Positions 53,135-62,317 of a stretch of DNA of 64,000 nucleotides are shown piece by piece. A model generated the notes under the pieces. It did no database searches, was not told the DNA's origin, and saw only the letters and a list, made by a program, of their open reading frames with translations. How positions within the stretch are numbered: position 1 is the stretch's first letter; each line of letters starts with the position of its first letter. Origin of the DNA: Agarilytica sp045430345 (lineage in GTDB: Bacteria > Pseudomonadota > Gammaproteobacteria > Pseudomonadales > Cellvibrionaceae); assembly GCA_045430345.1 (NCBI GenBank), contig JAILXT010000002.1:434001-498000 (forward strand), given 5' to 3'. The position numbers and the translations under genes were made by a program.

Positions 53135-54520
53135 ATGCATATCCACATCCTCGGTATCTGCGGGACGTTTATGGGCTCCTTGGCTCAGTTGGCTAAAGCG
53201 AGCGGGCACCGGGTGACGGGCTCCGATAAAAATGTTTATCCGCCGATGAGTACGCAATTAGAAGCGGCAGGTATTGAATTGATCGAGGGCTTCGATGAGG
53301 CGCAGTTAGCGCTAAACCCCGATATTATTGTGGTTGGCAATGTGGTTAGCCGAGGCAATCCCGTGATGGAGGCGATATTGGATCGTGGCCTTCCGTATAT
53401 TTCCGGTCCTCAATGGTTGTCTGAGAACATATTGCGAAATAAATGGGTGTTAGCGGTATCGGGCACCCATGGAAAAACCACCACCTCCACGATGTTAGCG
53501 TGGGTGCTGGAATACGCGGGTATGTCCCCTGGTTACTTGATCGGCGGAGTACCGCAAAATTTCGATTGTTCGGCCCGTTTAGGCGAGAGTGACTTCTTCG
53601 TGATTGAGGCCGATGAGTACGACACGGCATTTTTCGATAAGCGCTCTAAGTTTGTTCACTATCATGCGCGTACTTTGGTGATCAATAATCTCGAGTATGA
53701 TCACGCTGATATTTTCCCTGATTTGCGCGCGATTCAAACGCAATTTCATCATCTTGTCAGAACTGTTCCCCGGAATGGTGTGGTCATTCGTGCAGATGCA
53801 CCGGAAATCGACGAAGTTATGGCGATGGGATGTTGGACGGACGAGCAGATCATGGGCGGCGCGGGTGATTGGCAGTTCTCATTGAAAGATGATGCGGGGT
53901 CACATTTTGAGATGGTGCATCAGGGGGCTGTGTGTGGTGAAGTGACCTGGCCGTTGACAGGTCTGCATAATGTCCAAAATGCCATGGCGGCCGTTGCGGC
54001 AGCACGCCATGTCGGCGTTGAGCCGGCGACGGCGTGTGAGGCGCTCAGTCAGTTTTCAGGGGTTAAGCGCCGAATGGAACTGTTGGCAAAAGTGGGTGAG
54101 GTTTCCATCTATGACGACTTTGCTCACCACCCTACCGCGATTGAGACAACCCTGGCGGGCTTAAGAAAATCCGTTGGCGATACGCCTATTATTGCGGTGA
54201 TTGAGCCGCGCTCGAACACAATGAAGCAGGGCTGTCATAAGAGCGCGTTACGCACGTCCGTTGCACAAGCGGACACGGTGTTATGGTTTCAGGATGCGCA
54301 ATTGTCGTGGTCGTTGAGTGAGTATGTTGTACCCACTAAGGCTGCAACCAGTCAATCGGGGCTTTCGGCGTCTGGGGTATATGATGCTGTCGACGATATT
54401 GTAAACACTCTGTCCGACATTGATACGGACTCACCATGCCATATCGTGATTATGAGCAACGGTGGTTTTCAAAATATTCATCAGCGTCTGATTCAGGCGC
54501 TCCAAAGTAAGCTGGGTTAA
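53135..54520 (+). CDS. mpl: UDP-N-acetylmuramate:L-Ala-gamma-D-Glu-meso-DAP ligase
   Basis: 461 residues. Mpl reuses the murein tripeptide released during cell-wall turnover. Motifs: HILGICGTFMGSLAQLA at the N-terminus (the Mpl form of the Mur ligase GxxG), ATP loop VSGTHGKTTTSTMLAW, IEADEYDTAFFDKRSKFVHY, and GVKRRMELL...DDFAHHPTAI. The HYxPRTLVINNLEYDHAD type stretch separates Mpl from MurC. Six bases before ubiX, as in Pseudomonas and relatives. Confidence 0.95.
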   Translation: MHIHILGICGTFMGSLAQLAKASGHRVTGSDKNVYPPMSTQLEAAGIELIEGFDEAQLALNPDIIVVGNVVSRGNPVMEAILDRGLPYISGPQWLSENILRNKWVLAVSGTHGKTTTSTMLAWVLEYAGMSPGYLIGGVPQNFDCSARLGESDFFVIEADEYDTAFFDKRSKFVHYHARTLVINNLEYDHADIFPDLRAIQTQFHHLVRTVPRNGVVIRADAPEIDEVMAMGCWTDEQIMGGAGDWQFSLKDDAGSHFEMVHQGAVCGEVTWPLTGLHNVQNAMAAVAAARHVGVEPATACEALSQFSGVKRRMELLAKVGEVSIYDDFAHHPTAIETTLAGLRKSVGDTPIIAVIEPRSNTMKQGCHKSALRTSVAQADTVLWFQDAQLSWSLSEYVVPTKAATSQSGLSASGVYDAVDDIVNTLSDIDTDSPCHIVIMSNGGFQNIHQRLIQALQSKLG

Positions 54521-54526
54521 GGCGCT

Positions 54527-55135
54527 ATGGGATTTCATCGAACTGTGAGTGTGGCGATAACCGGGGCATCGGGTGCGCAGTATGCCCTGCGACTGGTAGA
54601 GCAGTTATTGGCTGCGGATTGCCGGGTTTATCTCATGGTCTCCTCCGCAGCGCGGGTGGTGATCAATACCGAAACGGGGATTGAGCTGCCCGAGGCATTT
54701 GGAGCGCAGTGGGATAAGTGGCTGAAGGTGTTTAACTGCAGCCGTGAGCAGTTGTGTATGTTCTCAAAAGAAGACTGGTTTTCACCGGTGGCCTCGGGGT
54801 CGAGCTCCCCCTCTAGTCTGGTGATATGCCCCGCGAGCGGCGGTACTATTTCTGCCGTCGCCCACGGTGCGAGTAATAACCTGATTGAGCGCGCAGCCGA
54901 TGTGGCGCTGAAGGAGCGTCGTCAATTGATTTTGGTTCCACGGGAAATGCCGCTTTCGGATGTGCACTTAGAGAATATGCTCAAGCTCTCGCGAATGGGG
55001 GCGGTCATTATGCCGGCGAGCCCAGGTTTTTATCAAAACCCGGAAACGGTAGGTGATTTAGTGGATTTTGTGGTCGCGCGGATTTTGGATCAATTGGGTG
55101 TGGCGCAGAAGATTTTACCGCGTTGGGGGGAGTAA
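54527..55135 (+). CDS. ubiX: Flavin prenyltransferase UbiX
   Basis: 202 residues. UbiX makes prenylated FMN, the cofactor of the ubiquinone decarboxylase UbiD. Motifs: AITGASGAQYALRLVEQLL, SSAARVVINTE, VICPASGGTISAVAHGASNNLIERAADVALKERR in segments, LVPREMPLSDVHLENMLKLS and MPASPGFYQNPETVGDLVDF. Same transcript as mpl. It converges on the FHA gene with 8 bases between stops. Confidence 0.94.
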   Translation: MGFHRTVSVAITGASGAQYALRLVEQLLAADCRVYLMVSSAARVVINTETGIELPEAFGAQWDKWLKVFNCSREQLCMFSKEDWFSPVASGSSSPSSLVICPASGGTISAVAHGASNNLIERAADVALKERRQLILVPREMPLSDVHLENMLKLSRMGAVIMPASPGFYQNPETVGDLVDFVVARILDQLGVAQKILPRWGE

Positions 55136-55143
55136 AACCCCGC

Positions 55144-55980
55144 TTAGATTTTCCCGGCTACGGCTAAGACTATATAGGTCGCGAAGCCGAGTATGCCCAG
55201 TACCACCACGCCGGCAAAAACCACCTGCTTATAGTGTTTCGCGTAGAGGTTGAGTTCTTCTCGGTTGCCTGGTGAAGTGGGTTTCGATTTCCACTTTTTT
55301 TCTATATTGCTTTTCTCTAGGTCGGCCAGCACATCAGGTATCGGCTGAATAGAGGTTGTTGCTGATTTGGGTAGGTGAATACCAGGCCCAAAGACACGAA
55401 AGCTGTAGACATCTAGCCGGATACGATCGCCAGGGTAGAGGTGTTCGGTGGCGACCTTTTTATCATTGACGAAGGTGCCGTTTGCAGAGCCCATATCTTT
55501 AATGCTCAGCGACGAGTAATTAATGGTGATTTCAGCGTGAAGGCGAGAAAGGTGGGTGCCGGGGAAGACGATGTCGCACTGCGAGCTGCGGCCTACGGTC
55601 ACCACATCGTCAGGCTTGCCGAGAATCGGGAACTCCTGACCGGACAGCCAGCTTGAGTCGGCGATTAACGACCAGTAATTTTCGTTTTCGGTTTCTTCGA
55701 GCGGGTCAATAATTTCAAGGTCGACGTTGCCAATGGTAATGACATCGCCGCAGACAATATTCTTCTGTGTGATGCGCTGTCCGTTTACCGCGGTGCCGTG
55801 ATCGCTGCCAAGGTCTTTAAGAAGGAAGTTTTCGCCCTGGTTGATGATGCGCGCATGCTGTAAGGAGACAGAATCATCCTCAATCGTGAGATGGTTCTTA
55901 CCTGCATGGCCGATGGAGAAAGACTTTTCCATTACCCAGAATGGATCGCGTCTTTTATCCTTGAACTGAATCTTGAGCAT
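55144..55980 (-). CDS. Tandem FHA-domain membrane protein
   Basis: 278 residues with two FHA domains: the first at about 5-95 (SIGHAGKNHLTIEDDSVSLQHA, then LKDLGSDHGTAVNG) and the second at about 115-205 (VGRSSQCDIVFPGTHLSRLHAE, then DMGSANGTFVN). A charged linker and one C-terminal membrane segment follow (VVFAGVVVLGILGFATYIVL). FHA domains bind phosphothreonine peptides. No kinase or secretion genes are near, so the partner is unknown. Confidence 0.85.
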   Translation of the reverse strand: MLKIQFKDKRRDPFWVMEKSFSIGHAGKNHLTIEDDSVSLQHARIINQGENFLLKDLGSDHGTAVNGQRITQKNIVCGDVITIGNVDLEIIDPLEETENENYWSLIADSSWLSGQEFPILGKPDDVVTVGRSSQCDIVFPGTHLSRLHAEITINYSSLSIKDMGSANGTFVNDKKVATEHLYPGDRIRLDVYSFRVFGPGIHLPKSATTSIQPIPDVLADLEKSNIEKKWKSKPTSPGNREELNLYAKHYKQVVFAGVVVLGILGFATYIVLAVAGKI

Positions 55981-56193
55981 AGGGTCGAAATGGCTATGTT
56001 ACAAACCTTGGAGTATAGCGAACCGCCCAATAAAGGGTAAGAACCTTTTCGTGTGAATCGTTACAACTGTGTGTGGTTCAACACTTCGCGGCGCCATAAT
56101 AAAGAATTCGCTTGCGGGCTTTTATTTTTTTCTAAACACGCTAGTCTGTCCTCCCTTCAACCATAAACACCGTAATGGACCCTGGTTTTTTCT

Positions 56194-58794
56194 ATGCGTA
56201 CGATTTTCGATCAGTATATTCGTTTTGTAACGGGTTACCCTAAAACGGTTTTAGTGCTCATTGCGCTCTGCGCGATAGCCCTGATGATGGGCTTGCCGCG
56301 TTTTAAGTTGGACGCTTCTGCGGATTCACTGACGTTGGAACATGATGAGGATCTGAAGTATTTCCGTGAAATGTCGCGGGACTATCAAAGTGGTGACTTC
56401 CTCGTTGTCACTTTTCGGCCCGAATCGGAATTAATGTCCGATGATGCGTTGGCCTTGCTGGGTGAACTAAAGGCCGATCTTGCGGATATTGATGGTGTGG
56501 TCGGTATTAACAGTATTCTCGATGTGCCGCTTTTATACAGCCCTAAACAAAGTATTAGCGAAATTATTTCAGAGCCACGTACCTTGTTAACGCCTGGAGT
56601 GGATCGTGCGTTAGCGAAGCAAGAATTTTTATCGAGCCCGATATACCGAGATTTGATCTTGGGGCCAGATGGTCAGACCACTGCATTGCAGCTAAATCTC
56701 GCGGTAGATGATACCTATATGGATTTGGTTCAGCGGCGAGATGAATTAAGGTTTAAGCGAGACAGTGAGGGTCTGAGCCAGGAGGAGTCGCTAGAGTTAA
56801 ACGTCGTTGCACAAACCTTTCTTGATCATCGCACGGTCTCGGAAGCACGAGGGCATGCGCGTGTAGAAGAGGTACGCGCAGTCGTGGATGAATACAAAGA
56901 TCGCGCGCAAATTTTTGTCGGCGGCGTGACCATGATCACCGCCGATATGATCACCTTTATTCAGAGCGATTTGGTCGTCTTTGGCACGGCCGTGGTGATT
57001 TTTATGATCGTTATTTTGGCGGCGATTTTCCGACGTGTACGTTTTGTGGTTATTCCCATGGTGAGTTGTTTGGTCGCCGTGTTGATGATGCTGGGTTACG
57101 TCAGTTGGCTTGATTGGCGTTTGACGGTTATTTCGTCGAACTTCGTTGCCCTATTGTTGATTATTTCTTTGGCCATCATTATTCACTTGGTGGTGCGTTA
57201 TCGTGAGTATGCGGCAGAGCAACCAGAGTGGTCGCAACAACAATTGGTGGCCGCAACGGTAAGATTTATGGCTCGCCCTTGTTTGTATACCGCGTTAACG
57301 ACCATCGTTGCGTTTGCTTCCCTTGTTGTCAGTGATATTCGCCCCGTGATGGATTTTGGCTGGATGATGACGATTGGTTTAGTGGTTGCTCTGGTTCTCG
57401 CTTTTTTATTAATGCCGGCGTGTTTGATGTTGTTATCGCCTGAGCGTGTGGAAGGCGCTGCAAAGCGCGATGAATCATCTGCTAAACCGTTTACGGTGTA
57501 TTTTAGTACGATCGTCCAACGTTACGGCAGTTTAGTGCTTGTATGCAGCGTGATAGTGGCAGGTCTCAGTGCGCTGGGGATATCAAGGCTGCAAGTAGAA
57601 AATCGTTTTATCGATTATTTTCATGAAACCACCGAAATTTACCAAGGCTTGTCTGTTATTGATAAAAATCTTGGCGGTACAACGTCCTTAGATATTGTAT
57701 TAAGTAAACCTACTGCCGAAGATGTGACTATCGAAAAATTTGAAGGGGAAGACGATCCTTTCGCGGGTGGTGATTCCTTTGATGAGGATCCATTTGGTGA
57801 TGGTGACGCATTTGACTCAGACGGCTACGAGGATGATCCCTTTGCTGAAGAAATGGGTGACGGTGTTTCTGTTTCTTCGGCGCCGATTAATAATTATTGG
57901 CTGACGGTAGCTGGATTAAAACGCATCGAAAAAGTACACGATTATTTAGACAGCTTACCAGAAGTTGGCAAGGTTCAATCGCTCGCGATTCTATATAAAG
58001 TCGGTAAAGATGTTAACGGCAGCCTAAATGATTTTGAGCTGGCTTTGCTGGCAAAGAGCTTATCGCCAGAAGTTAAAGACGTTTTGATTTCACCTTTTGT
58101 ACCGGGAGGCTATGACAATACACGTATTACCCTACGTGTGAGGGATACTTTTCCTGACTTGCAGCGTAAAGAGCTTGTGGAGCGCATACGTGCCCACCTC
58201 ATCGATGACTTAGAGTATGCGCCAGAACAAGTCACAACAACCGGTTTGTTGGTGTTGTACAACAACATGTTGCAAAGCCTCTTCAGCTCGCAGATTGTAA
58301 CCTTGGGCGCTGTATTTCTCGGGATTATGTTAATGTTCGTCATCTTATTCCGATCATTTGTGATCGCGGTTGTCGCGATCGTGCCGAATATTTTGGCGGC
58401 CTTAGCAATATTGGGGACGATGGGTTTGGCGGGGCTTCCGCTTGATATGATGACCATCACCATCGCAGCGATTACCGTGGGGATTGGTGTGGACGATACC
58501 ATTCACTATATTCACCGTTTTCAAGAAGAGATTAAAGTGGATGGTGATTATGTTGCCGCAATGCACCGTTCCCATGCGTCCATAGGTCGCGCGATGTATT
58601 ATACCTCGGTCATTATTATCTTCGGCTTTTCTATTATGGTTTTGTCAGAGTTTATCCCAACAATTTACTTTGGTTTATTAACTGGCTTGGCAATGTTCTA
58701 TGCATTGATGGGCGCGCTGTTATTGTTGCCAAAGTTTATTTTGATGGTGAAGCCGTTTGGTGAAGTGCCGGCCGTAAATCCCGCGGTGGCGTGA
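56194..58794 (+). CDS. RND superfamily (MMPL/HAE3-type) membrane exporter with acidic periplasmic insert
   Basis: 866 residues in two homologous halves, each with one leading membrane helix, a large periplasmic loop and a five-helix bundle. The second bundle ends with the RND pattern GIGVDDTIHYIHRFQEE...A, the signature of the MMPL/hydrophobe exporter group. No outer-membrane or fusion-protein gene is adjacent, so it probably works alone, perhaps moving lipids or hopanoids. The second periplasmic loop has an unusual acidic insert near residues 515-555 with repeated DPF units. Confidence 0.87.
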   Translation: MRTIFDQYIRFVTGYPKTVLVLIALCAIALMMGLPRFKLDASADSLTLEHDEDLKYFREMSRDYQSGDFLVVTFRPESELMSDDALALLGELKADLADIDGVVGINSILDVPLLYSPKQSISEIISEPRTLLTPGVDRALAKQEFLSSPIYRDLILGPDGQTTALQLNLAVDDTYMDLVQRRDELRFKRDSEGLSQEESLELNVVAQTFLDHRTVSEARGHARVEEVRAVVDEYKDRAQIFVGGVTMITADMITFIQSDLVVFGTAVVIFMIVILAAIFRRVRFVVIPMVSCLVAVLMMLGYVSWLDWRLTVISSNFVALLLIISLAIIIHLVVRYREYAAEQPEWSQQQLVAATVRFMARPCLYTALTTIVAFASLVVSDIRPVMDFGWMMTIGLVVALVLAFLLMPACLMLLSPERVEGAAKRDESSAKPFTVYFSTIVQRYGSLVLVCSVIVAGLSALGISRLQVENRFIDYFHETTEIYQGLSVIDKNLGGTTSLDIVLSKPTAEDVTIEKFEGEDDPFAGGDSFDEDPFGDGDAFDSDGYEDDPFAEEMGDGVSVSSAPINNYWLTVAGLKRIEKVHDYLDSLPEVGKVQSLAILYKVGKDVNGSLNDFELALLAKSLSPEVKDVLISPFVPGGYDNTRITLRVRDTFPDLQRKELVERIRAHLIDDLEYAPEQVTTTGLLVLYNNMLQSLFSSQIVTLGAVFLGIMLMFVILFRSFVIAVVAIVPNILAALAILGTMGLAGLPLDMMTITIAAITVGIGVDDTIHYIHRFQEEIKVDGDYVAAMHRSHASIGRAMYYTSVIIIFGFSIMVLSEFIPTIYFGLLTGLAMFYALMGALLLLPKFILMVKPFGEVPAVNPAVA

Positions 58795-58805
58795 GTTTAG
58801 CTATA

Positions 58806-58842
58806 AACCAATAAGCTATCGGTGTTTTATTGGTTGTTGTTT
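58806..58842 (+). terminator. Terminator after the RND exporter gene
   Basis: AACCAATAA (58806-58814) and TTATTGGTT (58827-58835) pair perfectly around a 12-base loop, followed by GTTGTTT. It lies 12 bases past the stop. Confidence 0.6.
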
Positions 58843-58848
58843 AAAAGC

Positions 58849-58868
58849 GAGCGTCGTTAAAGACGCTC
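58849..58868 (-). terminator. Terminator overlapping the VanZ-like stop
   Basis: Minus strand GAGCGTC-TTTAAC-GACGCTC followed by GCTTTT. The stop codon of the VanZ-like gene lies in the loop. Confidence 0.6.
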
Positions 58869-59243
58869 TGCGCCCACAAAAATATGCCACGTTCGGCATA
58901 TCATAAACCCTACGATTAGCCCCAGCGCATTCATTATTAAGTCTGCGGGATCAAATACGCGGCTATGGGTCAAGTTTTGGCTTGCCTCAGAAGCCAAAGA
59001 CAATACGACGCAAGCCATAAAAATGCGGTTGATCGCGAAGCGCTCGAAGACGGCCACGTATGCGGAACCGATTAATAAGCCATTGCCAATAAAATGCAGC
59101 AGTCCGTCTGGTATTTTGCTGGGGGTGTTATCTGCTGGCATCAGCGCGGCATAATAGAATATAAAAATTGCGAGGATAAACTGTAAGAGTCTTGCCGATA
59201 CTATTGCGGGGTGATGTAAAAATAATAGGATTCGATTTGTCAT
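58857..59243 (-). CDS. VanZ-like family membrane protein
   Basis: 128 residues from the ATG at 59243, chosen because upstream frame to 59426 runs through a palindromic repeat and reads as non-coding. Four hydrophobic segments with the family features KIPDGLLHFIGNGLLIGSAY, ASEASQNLTHSRVFDPADLIMNALG. VanZ-like proteins are small inner-membrane proteins of unclear function, sometimes tied to teicoplanin resistance. It follows a histidine kinase gene, from which the repeat separates it. Confidence 0.8.
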   Translation of the reverse strand: MTNRILLFLHHPAIVSARLLQFILAIFIFYYAALMPADNTPSKIPDGLLHFIGNGLLIGSAYVAVFERFAINRIFMACVVLSLASEASQNLTHSRVFDPADLIMNALGLIVGFMICRTWHIFVGAERL

Positions 59244-59281
59244 TTTTTGTTGGGTGAGTTTCTTTGATGTCGAGAGTTCGT

Positions 59282-59377
59282 GTGAGTGTTTATGTTTTTG
59301 GGGCGTCTGAGGCACGGATGCCGAAGTAGAGTGTATAGGGATATATTTACAGCGGTCCCAAAAACATAAACACTCAC
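59282..59377. repeat. Long palindrome with two internal hairpins, copy 2
   Basis: Perfect 21-base arms at 59282-59302 and 59357-59377, separated by a 54-base centre, the same length as in the copy at 30397-30498. The centre holds two hairpins: GGCA-CGGA-TGCC and TGTA...TACA. Read on the minus strand the centre aligns with copy 1 at roughly 33 of 54 positions by my count, without gaps. The arms (GTGAGTGTTTATGTTTTTGGG-type, positions above) share nothing with copy 1. It begins 15 bases after the stop of the histidine kinase gene and may act as its terminator. Confidence 0.75.
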
Positions 59378-59391
59378 GCCAATAATCTAGC

Positions 59392-60750
59392 TTAATACGG
59401 AAGGGTGACAATAAATTTTGCGCCACCCAGTTCAGAAGATTCTACGATAATACCGCCATCATAGCTGCTCACGATATCCGTGCATACTGCCAGTCCTATG
59501 CCTTGCCCTGGTGAACTAGTATCAATGCGTGCACCGCGCTTTAATATCTCTTGCCGCTTATCTTTAGCGATGCCGGGGCCGTCGTCTTCGATCTCGATTG
59601 TTATTTCTGCGTCATTTTTATGGGCAGTGATGTGGACGTGTTTATTACCGTACTTGCAGGCATTTTCTAATAAGTTACCAAATACCTCCATTAGGTCATC
59701 GGGCTGTGCGGGATACTGCAGGATTGATGAAATATTGAAAGAAAACTGAATATTTTTATCTCGGTAAACTTTTGCGAGCGCATTACTGATGCGTTGTATC
59801 AGCGGCAATAGCGGCGTCGTGGATTGGTAGGAGGATCGTGTGCTGCTCGCACGATTTAATTGATGCGTAATAATATTGTTCATGCGCTCGACTTGCTCAT
59901 CGATCGTATGATGCGACGTTTGTGGTGCGGCATTTGGTGTTTTCAGCGATTCTAGCGCACTGCGTATTACCGTTAGCGGTGTTTTTAAGCTGTGGGCTAA
60001 ATCACCTAAGGTATTTTTGTAACGTTTTCGTTGTGCCGATTCACTTTGCAGCAAGTGGTTGATGTTCTCGGTGACAGGTACGATCTCAGTAGGGTAGTTT
60101 TTATCTAAATGGTCAATATTGCCCGCTTCAAGTTGTTCAATATCCAAGGCCAGTCGTCTTAACGGGAGTAGCCCCCAGCGGATGATCGCCGCTTGTACCA
60201 AAATGAGTAAGATGGCTAATCCAGAAAGCCAGCTTGCTAGGGTGGTACGATATCGCATCACTTCTGCATTAAAATGTTTTTGCGAGTGAATAACGGCAAA
60301 TTGATATTCGCGGTCCTGCTCCTCCACTTCCCATACGGTATCAAAACGGGAAATGAAAAAGGATTGCTTGTCGATATCGACAACGCTTACCTCTAAGTTT
60401 CCCATGTTGACTTCTTTAAATGGGATTTTTTGGTTAAGCGGTGAAATCTCTAGCGAGATGGATTGCCATATAGGGCCAAAGTCATCGTCAATCACCTGTG
60501 CGTATAGGCCCGAGCCGGGGTCATTAAAGCGTGAGTCGGTAAGGTTTTCTGGTAGCTGTAAAAAACCTTCGTCGGGGTCTGCGACCGCCATCATCGAGTA
60601 CGTGTGTGTTAGCAGCGCGTCTTTTTCCGCTGTGAGCAGGCTGTCCCGAAATGCGCGTTCGAGCATAAATGCGCTAAACCCCAATAGTATGGGGAGCAAA
60701 AAAATGGAAGCAAAGAAAATTCGCCAAGCGAGGGATTTAGCGCGTAACAC
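59392..60750 (-). CDS. Sensor histidine kinase (PhoQ-like)
   Basis: 452 residues: membrane segment 1 (FFASIFLLPILLGFSAFML), a periplasmic domain of about 130 residues, membrane segment 2 (SWLSGLAILLILVQAAII), HAMP-like linker, HisKA box with LGDLAHSLKTPLTVIRSALE, and HATPase domain (NLLENACKYG, DDGPGIAKDKR, GQGIGLAVCTDIV). The H-box reads AHSLKTPL, as in PhoQ-type kinases. It lies behind the response regulator with a hydrolase gene between them. The signal is not known. Confidence 0.88.
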   Translation of the reverse strand: MLRAKSLAWRIFFASIFLLPILLGFSAFMLERAFRDSLLTAEKDALLTHTYSMMAVADPDEGFLQLPENLTDSRFNDPGSGLYAQVIDDDFGPIWQSISLEISPLNQKIPFKEVNMGNLEVSVVDIDKQSFFISRFDTVWEVEEQDREYQFAVIHSQKHFNAEVMRYRTTLASWLSGLAILLILVQAAIIRWGLLPLRRLALDIEQLEAGNIDHLDKNYPTEIVPVTENINHLLQSESAQRKRYKNTLGDLAHSLKTPLTVIRSALESLKTPNAAPQTSHHTIDEQVERMNNIITHQLNRASSTRSSYQSTTPLLPLIQRISNALAKVYRDKNIQFSFNISSILQYPAQPDDLMEVFGNLLENACKYGNKHVHITAHKNDAEITIEIEDDGPGIAKDKRQEILKRGARIDTSSPGQGIGLAVCTDIVSSYDGGIIVESSELGGAKFIVTLPY

Positions 60751-60790
60751 TAGTGGCGTTCTCGTTTTTGCATATCGTTAATGAGCGCCG

Positions 60791-61600
60791 CTATTTGATA
60801 AAATGTGTTAAATCTTCCGCGAATTGACCCGGGAATTCGAATTGAGGTGAATGGCTGCCGTTGGGGTAGGTTTTAAGGTGAATGTCGCTAATTTCTTGCT
60901 GGAGGTATTTGCTTAGTGACGGAGGGTAAAAATTACTCTGACCACCCATAATGGCTAATACCGGGATATCAATCTGAGGTAATACGTCGCGATAATCTTT
61001 GCCAACAAACGTTTTCCAGGTGTCGATAAAGGTGGTGGCGCTAAGCGCGCCCAGGCGACTGCGGATATCATTTAAAATGGGGGCATCGAATAAGAATAGT
61101 TTTCTAAAAAGTCTATTGCTACCGAGGCAGGTCATTTTTATAACTGTTTCAATAAAGTTGTCTTCCATGAAGGCTATAAGTTTTTCACTGTCTTCATTAT
61201 TGAAGTCACCGTAGATGCCTTTGTCCCAAGTTTCATCGGTAATCAGTTTGGGTGATTGATCGATGATGACAAATTTTTCTATTTGGTCGGTACCAAACTG
61301 ACGGATAAATTCGAAAGTGGTTAATGTGCCCATCGAGTGGCCGACGATAACGGGGCGTATATCGTAATGTTCAATAAGCTCGCGAAGGTCTTGGGCCATT
61401 CTTTCGATGGTGGTGGATTCTGTATGAATACGTGCGTTCCATGCGTAAATGGTGTGTCCTTTCATTTGCTCAACAATAGGGGCCCATGCGTCGGCATTAC
61501 TGCTCCAGCCATGCAGTAAAACGATAGGGGGGGCGTTTGTGTCGCCCTGTTGGATGTTTAACGCAATATTAGCACCGTCTGTCGTTACGAAATTTTCCAT
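60791..61600 (-). CDS. Alpha/beta hydrolase
   Basis: 269 residues with the alpha/beta-hydrolase layout: VLLHGWSSNADAW (oxyanion loop), nucleophile elbow VGHSMGTL, acid near IPVLAIMGGQS, and the histidine in NGSHSPQFEFP. No signal peptide, so cytoplasmic. It sits between a response regulator and its kinase, 39 bases after the regulator, which is unusual for these pairs. Substrate unknown. Confidence 0.83.
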   Translation of the reverse strand: MENFVTTDGANIALNIQQGDTNAPPIVLLHGWSSNADAWAPIVEQMKGHTIYAWNARIHTESTTIERMAQDLRELIEHYDIRPVIVGHSMGTLTTFEFIRQFGTDQIEKFVIIDQSPKLITDETWDKGIYGDFNNEDSEKLIAFMEDNFIETVIKMTCLGSNRLFRKLFLFDAPILNDIRSRLGALSATTFIDTWKTFVGKDYRDVLPQIDIPVLAIMGGQSNFYPPSLSKYLQQEISDIHLKTYPNGSHSPQFEFPGQFAEDLTHFIK

Positions 61601-61639
61601 CGATGATTTTTCCCAGAATAATAAAAATGGTATTAGATT

Positions 61640-62311
61640 TTAGCCGATTTGAAATCGATAGCCCTGCCCGCGCACGGTTTTTATGGGTTTAATCGTGTTT
61701 TCAGGGTCGAGCTTTTTACGCAGACGGCCGACAAAGACTTCGATCACATTACTGTCGCGCTCAAAATCTTGATGATAGAGATGCTCAGTAAGCTCAGTTT
61801 TTGAAATGGCTTCGCCGGCGTGAAGTGCGAGGTATTCTAGTGTGTTGTATTCGTAACTGGTAAGTTCTATGGATTGGCTTTCGACGGTAACCGATTTTGC
61901 TGCTGTGTCGATTTGTATGGGCGCGAAGTCTAAAACGGGGGACGCGTTACCAGTGGATCGGCGAATAAGTGCGTTGGCTCGTGCACGTAACTCTTCCGTG
62001 TGAAATGGTTTAACTAAATAGTCATCAGCACCCGCTTCGAGCCCATTGACTTTATCTTGCCAGTTGCCTCGGGCGGTGAGCACAAGTACGGGGTAGGTTT
62101 TTCCGGCTGCACGCAACTCTTTGATAATGGTAATGCCGTCTTTATGGGGGAGGCCGATATCGATGACGGCCAAATCGTAATCGTATTCTAGCGCGTAGTA
62201 GCTGCCATCTGTGCCGTCGGCTGCGCTGTCGACGACAAATTTTAAGTCGCTGAAATAATCGTTGAGCTGTTGGCGTACGGCGTCTTCGTCTTCAATTATA
62301 AGTAGTTTCAT
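61640..62311 (-). CDS. OmpR/PhoP-type response regulator
   Basis: 223 residues: receiver domain with Asp51 (AVIDIGLPHKDG), conserved LTARG and Lys in VKPF, then a winged-helix DNA-binding domain (LTSYEYNTLEYLALHAGEAISK, FVGRLRKKLDPE, KTVRGQGYRF). It belongs to the PhoP-like branch. A PepSY-type gene precedes it by 6 bases and a kinase follows after the hydrolase gene. In related bacteria such PepSY-regulator-kinase sets respond to envelope or metal stress. Confidence 0.92.
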   Translation of the reverse strand: MKLLIIEDEDAVRQQLNDYFSDLKFVVDSAADGTDGSYYALEYDYDLAVIDIGLPHKDGITIIKELRAAGKTYPVLVLTARGNWQDKVNGLEAGADDYLVKPFHTEELRARANALIRRSTGNASPVLDFAPIQIDTAAKSVTVESQSIELTSYEYNTLEYLALHAGEAISKTELTEHLYHQDFERDSNVIEVFVGRLRKKLDPENTIKPIKTVRGQGYRFQIG

Positions 62312-62317
62312 CGTATC

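Noticed and set aside
59244..59426. N-terminal extension of the VanZ-like protein
   Set aside because: The extension would be translated from the palindromic repeat and lacks family similarity.
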